Part shown: piece after piece, positions 36,061-47,112 of the stretch
How the letters are laid out: every line of letters begins with the position of its first letter
Position numbering within the stretch: the first letter of the stretch is position 1
Source of the DNA: Telopea speciosissima
Lineage: Eukaryota > Streptophyta > Magnoliopsida > Proteales > Proteaceae
NCBI RefSeq assembly: GCF_018873765.1
Contig: NC_057925.1
Coordinates: forward strand, 58,416,970 to 58,480,969
Direction of reading: 5' to 3'
DNA: 64,000 nucleotides
The notes under the pieces: generated by a model
The model's database searches: none
The model's input: the letters and a program-made list of their open reading frames with translations, nothing else
Told to the model about the DNA's origin: nothing
Translations under genes and position numbers: made by a program

Positions 36061-36281
36061 TTAGATTTTTAACAAATGCCCCCTGAAAATGCCCATTGTC
36101 CAAATGCCTCCTTACAACTTTTCTAATTGTAAACTTCCCCCTATTTTCAACAAATTGTAACATTTTGGTCTAATCTATTAATTCGTGACATTAGACATTA
36201 GTTTTAGGGAATGTAATGACCAAAATGCCCTTGTGACAAAACCAACAAAAATTAAAAAGTAAAGTGACCAAATTGCCCTCA

Positions 36282-36344
36282 TCTTCCCCAAATGGTTTAG
36301 GGTTTGAAACTGAAAATCAAACCCTAAACCATTTGGGGAAGATG
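36282..36344. repeat. Perfect 28-bp inverted repeat
   Basis: CATCTTCCCCAAATGG... and its exact complement are separated by a loop of about 7 bases. It lies upstream of neprosin gene B. It may be the end of a larger element or a transcribed hairpin. Confidence 0.75.
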
Positions 36345-36806
36345 ATCCCTATAATCACCTATCAATCCAATCGTAATTTTTTCTGCAAATCGAAAAATCG
36401 AAGAGAGATGGGATTGAATCCAAACTTTACATCTATTTTTCAAGTGGTTTCATTGATTTCCAAATGTTTGCTGCAATTGTTTAGGAGTTTCTGCAATCGA
36501 ACCCTTTTTCCCTCTTCGTCTGCTTGTATATGTAATCTAATCTAATCTAATCTAATCTAATCCGTTGTCATAGTTTGTTATCAAAAAAATCTTACTTGCA
36601 ACTTAAGGAATGAATCCAGTGAATTAAATTTCATGGTGCATTTCTTTAACCTAGCTTTACTGTTGACTTGACTTAGAGTCTTCCCTCTCGAGTCTTTGTC
36701 TACCAGTCCCAACTGGGGGAGTTCCTCCAACCGCGGAGAAGGGTTCACATCCAATCATTGTCAGTCCCACGGTCAAGGAAGTCCTTCACCCAAGGAAACT
36801 GAGTTC

Positions 36807-36813
36807 TATAAAT
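36807..36813 (+). promoter_or_regulatory. TATA box of neprosin gene B
   Basis: TATAAAT 105 bp before the ATG, in the same context (GAGTTCTATAAATCCTCTCG) as gene A. Confidence 0.7.
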
Positions 36814-36911
36814 CCTCTCGTTTCAGTGGCAGGGTGAGACACAGTGAGCGAGAGAACAGGAGGAAGTTCCTTCACCCTGGTGTTGTAGTGTTTCATTCTG
36901 TGGTGTTCACC

Positions 36912-39900
36912 ATGGCAGCGTGGGTTAGCGGAGAGAGCAGGAGTAAGCGAGTAAGAGTGCTGCAATTCCTGATATCCTTTTACTTGATGGCTCTGATCCC
37001 CCTCTCATGCTCTGCTGCTGGGATGCCCAATTCCCGTCAAAAGCTTGAAATTCAGAACCACTTGAAACGCCTCAACAAGCCCGCCGTTAAAAGCATTAAG
37101 GTTCTCTCTTGCTTTTTCTTTTTATGTTCATTAATGAGTGGAAAATCCAATCTTTTTGGCTTATGAGTGCTAAGGATTATTAGATTTTTCTTGTACATTC
37201 AATTCTGTGTTTCAATTCGGTGGTGACAGAGCCCAGATGGAGACATCGTCGATTGCGTCCATGCTTCTAATCAACCCGCATTCGACCATCCTTCTCTCAA
37301 AAACCATACAATTCAGGTTCTTCTGTGTTTCTGCTCTCCACAACTTCTGGTCTTGGCTTCTATACTTGGTATTAATTTATTTATTTATTTTTTCCTGGGT
37401 TTTTTAGGTGAGACCTAGCTTTCATCCAGAAGGGCTTTTCGACAAAAACAAAGCCACTACCAAGTCCAAACAAAGTTCAAACTCCATTACTCAGCTGTGG
37501 CATTTGAGTGGAAGATGCCCTGAAGGAACCATACCTATCAGAAGAACAACCAAAGATGATATTCTAAGAGCAAGCTCAGTCGAACGATTCGGAATGAAGA
37601 AGCACAGAACAATCCCTCTACCCCGTCCTGGGAATCCTGACGCGACAAATCATGGTGGTCATGAGGTAACGGCGAAAACGGGGGCGAAAATTAAATTGAA
37701 TAAAATAACCTTTTCAGTTAGTTTTCACGGTTATACCTTGGGGTGATCGATCCATTTAATAGGTTATTGGCTCAGTTTCGAATCTACCAATAAATTATTA
37801 GTCCGGTTCCAAATTTACCAATTAGGAATCAATGGAATTGGTAGGACCGAAATAAATTCACATCCTAATCTTAATTTTTAAGACTCAAGGTCATGAGAGC
37901 GAAGGTCAAACTCTTTTATTTTTTTAGTTTTTCAATTTTAGCACCAAAAATTTGATAGTAAGTTTTTAAGGTCCATTTGGGAATGCTAACTTAAGGGTAT
38001 ATCTTAAAATAATCCTAATTTATGAGGGGTAGTGGTGTTCCTACTTATTAATTAATACAGAACAAGAGGTAATATAGACTAATTATGTGATTTGAGAAGA
38101 AAAAAAAATGAAGCATATCTCTTGTGATTGAAATTAGTGTCTTATTATAATATTATTAATTATATGTAGCATGTTTTAGGGAATTTTTATTTTTAAATTT
38201 TAACTGGACTGCTTGGAACCATTTAGGAATCTGAACCGGCCCACCTATTAGTTAATGGTCCTGGATCTCAAGTTTGGAACCAATTAGCTTATTGGTCTGG
38301 TTCTGGTCTTGACCCTTTAAGACTAGAACCATTAAAGACCGGACCGATAGCCTAGAACCGGATGAATTGACACCCCTAATTATACCCTCTATTAGCAAAA
38401 ACGTGTTTAAAACAGAGTCTTAAACGCATCCCCGACTTTTATCATTTTAAACATGTTTTGTTGTATGTTTACGGTAAAAAAGCGGCAAGCTTTCCCGTTT
38501 TAAATGCATTTAAAACCCGTTCCTTTTTCTTCTTTTATTACGTTTTTTAAGACCTTGGACTTGTTGAACAATGGCTTATTTAACTGACCATCTCTCTCTC
38601 CCGAGCTCCGATTGGTCTAATTCTTTCACCAACATAAAGATGACTCGAAGGGTTACATTTTTTTTGATATCACGTTCAATTCAAACTCAATGCATGGACA
38701 TCGAAATTAGAAGCATGTATTTCAAAAAAAAATTTCTCATTTTTATGAGAATAGTGCCTTTTTTTTTTAAATATAACTGTTTATGACACGTATCGTCTCC
38801 TTTACGTTCTCTATTTTTTGACCGTTTTGTTTGACCATTCATTTGCAATTTTTTTACCGTTTAAAACATAAGACTTCATTTTATTTTATTTTATTTTTTA
38901 CCGTTCCCATTTTTGCTAACTATTGTACTTATCTCATCTTCTTTTTTCTTGTTTTTTTTATAATTTCACTTGGAGTGAGTAGCATGCAATAGTCTATGCT
39001 AATGGGGACAAGTATTACGGAGCAAAAGCAACCATAAACCTATGGAAACCCAATACCCAACAGCCTACTGAGTTCAGCTTATCTCAGCTCTGGGTCTTGG
39101 GAGGTTCTTTTAATCAAGATCTCAACAGCATTGAAGCTGGTTGGCAGGTATTATTTCTTTATAGTTCTTCAGAGCATGCGTTTTGCACACACCCAAAAAA
39201 ACCAAAAGGAAAAGTATATTCTGAGTTTCTCTCTGGTTGATTTCTCTTCTTTCGTTTACAAAATACAGGTCTACCCACAAATGTATGGAGACAGCAATAC
39301 GAGACTCTTCACCTACTGGACTGTATGCCTTCATTTTTCCTTCATATGTGCTTTGGGGTCAATAGTCTTTTTTATCTTCTTTTCGATTTTTAACCATCTA
39401 ATTCATGCTATCTTTCTCCACATAGCGTGACTCTTATCAATCAACGGGTTGCTACAACCTCCTCTGCTCAGGTTTTGTTCAGACCAACAATCAAATAGCA
39501 TTGGGTGGAAGCCTCTCTCCAGTGTCTGCCAATGGTGATACCCAATATGATATCACTATACTTGTTTGGAAGGTAGAAACCGAAATGAAGATTTAAAGAT
39601 TCTAAAAGAGAAAGAAAAACAAAACCCAAAGACCCAAATAAAATTTTCATAGTCAAATGATCTTTGTGCCGGGGGTGCAGGCCGGCTGCGTTCAGACACA
39701 TGGGGTGGGCAAAATGACCACCCTACAATCTGAATGGCAGACCCACGTGTCTGAGTGCAGTCTGCGCCACGGCACAGAGAACATGAGCCCAATTTTTATT
39801 TCAAGTTAATTTAAGTCTGTTATGGTATTGTAGGACTCAAAGGAGGGGAAATGGTGGATGCAATTGAATGGTATTGTGATAGGCTACTGGCCTTCTTCCC

Positions 39901-40208
39901 TCTTCACGTACTTAGCTGACAGTGCATCCTTGATTGAGTGGGGAGGAGAGGTTATAAACTCAGAATCAGATGGTCAGCACACAACAACTCAGATGGGTAG
40001 TGGCCATTTCCCTGAAGAAGGCTATGGTAAGGCAAGTTATTTCCGGAATATTCAGGTTGTTGATGGATCCAATAATCTAAAAGACCCAAATGGAATCAGC
40101 ACCTTGGCTAGGTATTCCAATTGCTATAATATCCTAAGTGGCAACTATAGTGATTGGGGGAACTACTTCTACTATGGCGGACCTGGCAGAAACTCCAATT
40201 GCCCATGA
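36912..40208 (+). CDS. Neprosin-domain secreted glutamic-peptidase-like protein, copy B
   Basis: Seven exons: 36912-37100, 37230-37316, 37408-37665, 38983-39147, 39269-39322, 39426-39572 and 39834-40208, giving 424 residues and all GT-AG junctions. It keeps the signal peptide, [27 protein letters not shown] and IEWGGE. Exon 3 is one codon longer than in A (HGGHE instead of PVHE), as in C. Differences from A include a less conserved stretch ([17 protein letters not shown]) in exon 4 and Arg instead of Ser at the start of exon 6. Intron 3 has grown to 1.3 kb by a copied upstream segment. Intron 6 holds the same MITE as A. There is no disabling change, so it is likely functional. Confidence 0.95.
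37943..38205 (+). repeat. Intron-3 copy of the upstream direct repeat (gene B)
   Basis: Partner of 35800-36060. It adds most of the extra length of intron 3 compared with gene A. Confidence 0.8.
39650..39789. mobile_element. MITE in intron 6 of neprosin B (GTGCCGGGGGTGC family)
   Basis: Same site and family as 28498-28643 in gene A, with the ends 'tctttgtgccgggggtgc' and 'ggcacagagaacat'. It was inherited from a common ancestor of A and B, or moved by gene conversion. Confidence 0.7.
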
Positions 40209-40276
40209 AGGATAAATCCAATTAAGTCCTCTCTCTTTCTCATGTAACATTCAATGTAAGAGTGATGGAGACTCTA

Positions 40277-42938
40277 TGTAAAATCCTGCATATATTCAGC
40301 GATCCAAATAATTATAAATTTCTAGGATGAAATTTCTGTAAGGATGGTGGATTGTAAGATCCTGAAATAATAAGTGAGTTGATTGATTTAAATCTTTATC
40401 TGTTATGTAGATTCTATAGAAGTGACGTAAGGATGATCTGGTTTCTAGGAAAACTCTGAGAGCACTTTGGCCTTGAGACAACCAATCAGGGGTTAGTATT
40501 TTTGTCTAAAATAATATTTTACTGACTTTTAGGCTGAAATAAGTCCGTACTTAATCAAGATTAGTTCCCAAGAGTTATTCTGGGAGTTTTACCAAAAAGG
40601 GTAAAAGTATCTTTTTCTGGGTTTTCTAGAGAGAGTAACTAAAAAGAGTGTTTTTGGAATTTTTTACTATAAATAATTTAATAAGTAAATCGATAATTAA
40701 TTTAATAAATGTTCGCTATTTGAATAATAAGTTAATTTTTAATTAGTGCGACCAAACAAACCTTAACCTAAATTGGGGCTAAACCTAAACCGTCCTAGTT
40801 CTAGTGTGAACGGGCCTAACATTTGTGGGTTTAGTAAATTATAATTTAATATTTTAATTTAATAAAATAACATTATTTTAAAGGATTTATGCTTGGACGA
40901 TTTATATAGACTATGTAAATTGTATTTGAGTTTTGGATAAGAGGATTGAGGTGATGTGGCAATCTCCCATTGATTGGAGACTTAGCACTAAGAGAATCTT
41001 TTCTATAAGGATAAGAGAAAATCTCCCATGGAATAGAATCCTATCAAATTAAGGAGGTTAAGTTAGATTAAAACTATAAATCTGATTTTTAATTAAAAAC
41101 TCTAAGTTAAAGATTCCTTTTGAAATTATTTTATTGGATAAAAGCAAATTAGACTTGGAATAGAATTTTGAAAGAATCATAAAAGGATTTGAATTATTCA
41201 AAGAGTTTTAAATCATGAGAATGGAGCTCAATTTTCCTCTCTCAAAAACGTGTGAGAGAGAGAGAGAGAGGGAGAGAAATCGTGGAAGAGGAAGAAGAAG
41301 AAAGGAAGGAAAAGAGAGGAGGAAGAAGAGGACGAGAAAAGGATCAGAGTTATTACCTCGCCTCTATTGTTGGACCTATAGTTGCAGCGTGCTTATCATC
41401 CTCCATTAGAGCATTTTCAAAGCTTTGTTAGGAATCCGATTTGTCAAGCAAATGGTAAGTTGATTCTATCCCGTATAAATTTGACGTTTCCCTATTCAAA
41501 AGGCCATAACTCACTCAATACAGAACGAAATCGAGTGATTCCAACTTTGTTAGTCAATAGACACTAAAATCTACAAATTTTGCAGAAATATATATCTTCC
41601 AATTCCGACTCTAAGTAGATCAAAAGTCAAATTGAAGTTGAGTAAGAAATTCTGAAATTTCAAGGGACTAGGTTTGACATTGTGGGTATGGTTGGTTAGA
41701 AGATCTCTTTCAAGAAGTTAGTTTTAAAGGAAAATTTGAGTGGAATTAGGAAAGAGGGGGAGAGATACAAATCATGAAAAGGGGAGATAGACTAGAATCG
41801 TGAAAGAGAAAGAGAAAGAGATCGTGGGAAAAAAAAAAAGAGGAAGAGAGAGAAAGAAAAGAAGAAGAGAAGAAAAAAAAAAGGAAAGGAGGGACGTCTT
41901 CCACCATTGGCACCTTCAAGCTTTTCTGCAAACCGGTGAGTTAACATCTATACTTTGTGCTTATTATGTTAAAAATATTCTCCTCTCTTGATTTTAAAAT
42001 TCTGATTTTACAAGCATGTGTTTAACAACTTTATTTGAGAAAATTATATTGAAAAATCCATTGATTTATGAGCATAACAGCATGAGATATAGTGAGAAGG
42101 ATGTTATAATGATATTTTTCATGATTATGGAAGCATGACAATCCTTTGCATGCTTATGGATGTATGGGTATTTTTTTTATTTAAATTGTGATTGAGAAGA
42201 TGAGCCTGTAGTACGGTACAGGGCATACTTCTTGTCCTCACCTTTGGTGAGTGAGCTGCGCTTGTAGTACGGTGCAAGGCAGGTGGTTGTGATTACATTG
42301 TTATGCATGTTCATGATTAAAAATTGATATCGTGGTCATGCTCTTGGTCAGGTGTAAGCATGGTGTTGGTACTTGATTATGTATATGCGATGTTGTTGTT
42401 TTTTGTGAAATTTGGTATAGGGATAAGTAACCCTAATTTTATGTACATTTTTTTCCAACTTTATCATGGTACATGTTTTTTTAAAATATTCGTATGAGGT
42501 TTAGATGTTATCTTGCTAAGTTTCTTCTCGAAGTTTACCCCAATTATATTTCAGATGGAGAGACCGTAGATATTGATCAGACCTGTGTGGAGAATCATGA
42601 GGATGAAGCTTAAGATTGTGAAGGAGACATCATTAGGATTGAATCTTGAATTTGATTTAAATTCTGTTTTAGACTTGAATTTTTTTTGGACATTTAATTT
42701 TGATTAATTTGGGTTTTGAGACGATGTAATAATCAGTTAAATTTTTAATACTATTGGAGACTTGAATTTTATTATAATGATCGAATGGATATAGTTAGAG
42801 ACTTCCGCTGCAATTTATGTTTTGAGGTTACCAGATGATTTATGAATTTGGTTTACATTCCGGTTTCTATTTTCCTAAGACTTAGATCTTGTGAACCGTT
42901 AACGACCTAAACTCCTGGATGGATTTGGAGGCGTTACA
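40277..42938 (+). mobile_element. Long solo LTR (2.66 kb), probably Ty3/gypsy chromovirus type
   Basis: It starts TGTAAAATCCTGC and ends GGAGGCGTTACA, flanked by the exact 5-bp duplication CTCTA (40272-40276 and 42939-42943). Units A and C have the uninterrupted site (gagactctataattgcaaga at 29120-29139). The inside shows blocks like 'gtagtacggtgcaaggca' seen in long gypsy LTRs and GA-rich runs at 41250-41345 and 41750-41890. There is no coding interior, so it is a solo LTR, younger than the triplication. Confidence 0.88.
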
Positions 42939-43054
42939 CTCTATACTTGTAAGAGTGTTGCTACGGAAGAGACCAACTTCAATTAAATAACTTTAGGCTT
43001 CGTAAGTCATCATCAAGGAAGACAATCAACTGTAATCTTCAAAGAATATACATG

Positions 43055-43368
43055 TGTTAAGATATGTAACACAATAGGGAGAGTCCCCTTAGCATAGTTT
43101 CCTATGTTGCTTTATGTCTTTAATTGTTAGTGTTCTAGTCTATGTAAGTTTCTTGTTTAGGCTTTAAGCTTACCAAGGTAAGAGTTATACTTATTTTGTA
43201 ATTTTGTTTTGACTTTAATAAAGGCTTCCTTAATATAAATATATATTGGTTGGTACAATAGAAAAAACATTCTATGACACAACCCTTTTCTCCCATTGTT
43301 CTCTCTGCTCTGTTCTCTTTGCCAATTACTTGTTATAGGTTTTGGGATTCTTTACATGGTATAAGAAC
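43055..43368 (+). mobile_element. Copia-type 5' LTR with primer-binding site, remnant, unit B
   Basis: Equivalent of 29242-29547: begins TGTTAAGATATG, ends GATTCTTTACA at 43356, then a diverged PBS. It is separated from gene B by the later solo LTR. Confidence 0.8.
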
Positions 43369-43760
43369 TTTAACCAGTACTTGCTTCTCTTATTTATTGC
43401 TGTTTTGAGAGTCATTTTGGGTTCTTGATTTGAAGAAGAAAACCTAATGCAAAAGTTGACCTCGAACCAAGTAAATCAACGGGAGATCGATTACAACCAG
43501 GATCAACACAATTAAAAACAAATTAAATAACTAATACTCTTTTTTTATTGCCGCTTTTTCTATTACATATGAATGGAGAACATAAAGGATAAGAAGATAA
43601 AGGACGTAGGGGTTGGGCTATCTCAGCCCTGGGTCTCTCACCTTCAGCTATCATAACTATTGACCAGGGAACGTTTTCCCAATACCGATGACAGGCATGG
43701 CCTCAAAATTCTATTATTCAATATTGATTCAAGTTCAACTGATGGGGCCTATTTATAGCT

Positions 43761-43940
43761 TTTTTTTTTTATGAAACAAAGTGTAATCACACAAACCACA
43801 CGCCAATCCCAAAAGGTTAACCGACTTTTGGGACTGTGGAATGGCGGATATACACAACACACACCACACACACACACCCGATGTGGGACTAAACCCACAC
43901 ACCCCTTTTTTTTTAATGAAACAAAGTGTAATCACACAAA
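43761..43940 (-). mobile_element. SINE-like retroposon, minus orientation, unit B only
   Basis: 180 bp with a poly(T) run at its left end (poly(A) on the minus strand), flanked by the exact 16-bp duplication gggcctatttatagct (43745-43760 and 43941-43956). Units A and C lack it. Read on the minus strand, a short copy of the tail ('gtgattacactttgtttcat' plus A-run) precedes a full monomer with the same tail, so it looks like a partial dimer. It shares its 3' part with 9671-9764. Confidence 0.85.
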
Positions 43941-44647
43941 GGGCCTATTTATAGCTTCGCCTAAACTTCACAAAAATAAAAAATTCAAAATTAGAAAGTA
44001 AAGTAAAAGGAAACTAATATAAGCCTCTTACAAGGGAATATTGAGGCTTGTACAAATCCCAGCTATAATGAAGTTTCTTACATTGTCAAATGTTAAAACC
44101 AGGTTGAGTTGGTTCATCTGTTCTACTTATATTAGGGTTTCAAAAATAGAATAAGATTGGCCAAATTCAGATTGGAATCCGTCGATATCGATCCCAATTT
44201 TGGCCCATTTGACTCGATTGATTCCTTAGTAAAAATGAGGGTTAAGGCATATTTGAGCCAATTTTTATTGATTCCTATCCAATTCAAGACATTCTTCTGT
44301 TTTCCGCCACCCAATTCTTACTATAGATACTCTTTCGATTATTTCGATTCGTCTGGCTCCAATTACAATGTTATCGATTCACATTCGGATTGATTCGTTG
44401 TTTTCTGTATAGTAAGTGTGTCTCCTTTTTCTTTTTATTTATTGTTATCAATATCATGTATTTGATTTGATCACCTAATGTTCAATTTTTTGGATGTAAA
44501 TTGGCTTTAGGACCAAGGAATTTGAAGTTTGAATGACCCTTTAAGTTTACTCTGGTTTCTTTATTGTGTCTAAGTCTCAGCACTCCCACCCAAAAGAAAG
44601 GAATCAATAATAAGTAGTTCCATTAGAAGGGGGAAAAATATCCTCTG

Positions 44648-44817
44648 TAGTGCCTTGTTGTTTGGATCTGAGAGTTTGACACATGGAAGTTGCGACATCT
44701 AATGGTGTTGAGCTCGAGAAAAAAGAAAAACAAAAAAATTGGGTCAATCGAGCTCGAACCGTTGGATGAAGCATCTTCCACGTGTTGATCTCTCAGGCCC
44801 GCACTGCAAGGCACTGC
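44648..44817. mobile_element. Foldback MITE at the head of unit C
   Basis: Counterpart of 30634-30802, with arms 'tagtgccttgttgtttgg' and 'actgcaaggcac'. Confidence 0.8.
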
Positions 44818-45778
44818 AAGATGAAGAAATTGCAAAGGATTTTAATCCCATTAGAAGCCAAGGCATATAGCCTACTATGGTCGGGTCAAAAGCAGCAACA
44901 TTCATTCCACCACAATAATAAGAAATTTTTTCAACAGAGCGTAAGGATATTTCCAATGGGCATACTGGAATAATTGGATGATGAGTTGAAGTAACGTTAT
45001 AAATTGGATTCCTAGCCGGGTCATTCCATGAACCTGTCCCATACTATTCTGCTCGTGTCGGACCAATACAATTGTGATTTTTCATAAAAGCTAGTCAAAA
45101 GAATACACACACAGTAGTTTTTCAGCTGGCAGCTCTGCTTGCTATAGCATATCATACTCATACGAATCTAAAGATCTCAAAAATGAAGAATGAGCCCTTC
45201 TTTAACAACCCTATCTCTAAAGGGGCTTACGCACTGAACTCGCTAAGGTTCCGTTTATGTTAATGTAAACCCATAACATAAGTAGTCTCTCTTCTGTTAT
45301 TCTACCTTCTGAGCAACCTACCCTATCTTATCTCTCTTCACTTGAGTGAATCACGGGGAACCACCCCAATTGATAGCATATCAAACCGTATTTGATGAGG
45401 TGGGTCAAACCAAGGGAAAAAAATGAAAACTGTGGTGATATGATCGGACTCGGTTCTTATGCAGTATCCTCTAGACACACCAAGGGCGTCAAGAGACTGC
45501 CTCACCCCTGCCCGAGCAGGGGTGAAGCGGTCTTTTCACGTCTCACTGTTTGCGCTCACGTACAGCCCGGGCAGGGTGCTGTACAAGATCTTTTTGGGAT
45601 ATGATTTCCTGTTTGATAAGGTTGCAGTTTGGTTTCTTAGAAGGTGCTCCGCACGTTTTGGAAGTCTTCCAATGTATATGATTTCCTGCATGTATAAAAT
45701 GGACCACCGCCATGGGATGTGATTTATGGAATTTTAAAGAGGTAAGAGGAGGGTTTCCAAAAGACTTTTGTTGGGTTA

Positions 45779-46006
45779 TTGTTTGAAAGTTCACGGAGGT
45801 ACAGACAGAGTTTTCATGTTTTAATTCAGCTGGAAAATGAGAATCTAAAGCAGATAGAAGAAGAAAATAAGGATATGCTACAAGAAACTAAGCAATTAAC
45901 AAAATATGTAGAATGGAGAAGAGGAATCGTTGCAGGTGAATTTAGAGAAGCAGCAGCGATCAGATTGATAGAGAAGAAGAAAAAAAGAAGGAAGTTCTTT
46001 TTGTAA
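45779..46006 (+). pseudogene. Charged coiled-coil ORF fragment in unit C
   Basis: 75 codons, MFESSRRYRQSFHVLIQLEN to RLIEKKKKRRKFFL, about 85% identical in protein to the unit-B frame (32178-32408). The frame is open in both, but many differences change amino acids, which argues against strong constraint. Confidence 0.4.
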
Positions 46007-46381
46007 CTAAGCAACAAAAGAGGTCAAATCTGCCGTTTGTTGCGTGTTTGATTCCCATTGGATCTCATTTTTTCAACTTATTATTGTATCTCAACAAAAG
46101 GGCAAATTTGAAATAACAATTAAATTAACATTGAGCAAGCATATTTCGTTTCTGTTATGTTTCACTTATATTATATATTGGTTTTTAACATTAAATAATA
46201 AAAACTAAACGTGGTTTGTTTTGGTTGAGCCACGTACATGAATCTTTATTCTTTCAGGTTCCTTATCCGATATAGTTCATACGGTTCCTCTCATAGGGGG
46301 CGGAAATGACCACCTTATCTCCTATCTGAACACATTGTTTGGGTGGGGTCCATCCCCCTCTTATTAGAGACACTATAGAAC

Positions 46382-46579
46382 TGTACCGAGCAGGGAACCT
46401 AAGAGGATAGTTTTCCCCACGTACATGTAGTAGGAACATTCCTGCTATGACTGTAGCAATGAAATTTTATCCCTTATAGATGTACCGAGCAGGGAACCTA
46501 AGAGGATAGTTTTCCCCACGTACATGTAGTAGGAACATTCCTGCTATGACTGTAGCAATGAAATTTTATCCCTTATAGA
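46382..46579 (+). repeat. Perfect 99-bp tandem duplication
   Basis: Two copies without a visible difference (tgtaccgagcagggaacc... to ...cccttataga). Units A and B have one copy. It is very recent or an assembly effect. Confidence 0.9.
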
Positions 46580-46828
46580 CGAAATTTTGCTTTTACACTT
46601 GTAGCAGGAAGCCAGGAACAACCACGGAAATGGGATCTTAAAGGATATTTTAGAAATGATCAAAACCTAGGAGGGTATTTATGCATCCGAAGGATAAGTG
46701 AACTATTCCATTTCCTTGGCTGCCAACTTGGTAGCATTAAAATTTTTTCCCTCCCCAATGGCCAAGTCTTGATCAGCAGCAGTGCCGCAAGGGAATTTTG
46801 CGATGAGTTGGGCAAGCACAGGGGAGGA

Positions 46829-46981
46829 GAATTAAAATCCTCTACAATACCCGGCAAGGCGGCAGTGCATATCCGACGGCACAGCAGAGGCCATGTGTGC
46901 CATGTGTGCCACGTGAGCTCTGCTGTGCGGTCGGATCGATGCGCACTTCCGCCCGCCGGTATTGTAGAGGATCCTGGTCCA
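46829..46981. mobile_element. Foldback MITE, GATCCTCTAC family, unit C only
   Basis: Arms ATCCTCTACAATACC and GGTATTGTAGAGGATCC extend inward through 'gcagtgcatatccgac' and 'gtcggatcgatgcgcact'. Flanks aggggagga and aagggagga form a 9-bp duplication with one change. The empty site is present at 24870-24890 (A) and 33080-33100 (B). Confidence 0.82.
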
Positions 46982-47112
46982 AAGGGAGGATGGTGTGGCT
47001 GCAGGGTTGCAGGGTTGTAGATGAAGGTGGGTAAGGGGTGGTGTTGTTGCCTCCTTTATGGTTGTATAGAAGAAGAAGAAGAATGAGCTTGAGAGAGAAA
47101 ATGATAAACTGG

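Larger units (their letters stand above)
30601..44625 (+). repeat. Segmental repeat unit B of the neprosin array
   Basis: The same order of blocks as unit A: foldback element, coding-like fragments, spacer, neprosin gene, Copia remnant. It is lengthened by unit-specific insertions: 31113-31484 (hAT-like), 33429-33982 (57-bp array element plus MITE), 40277-42938 (solo LTR) and 43761-43940 (SINE-like). The junctions at about 30600 and 44620 share 'ggaatcaataataagtagtt', which marks the repeat boundary. Confidence 0.88.

Noticed and set aside
40277-42938. Pair of LTRs of a complete element
   Set aside because: Only one LTR copy with one target duplication on each side; no coding interior.
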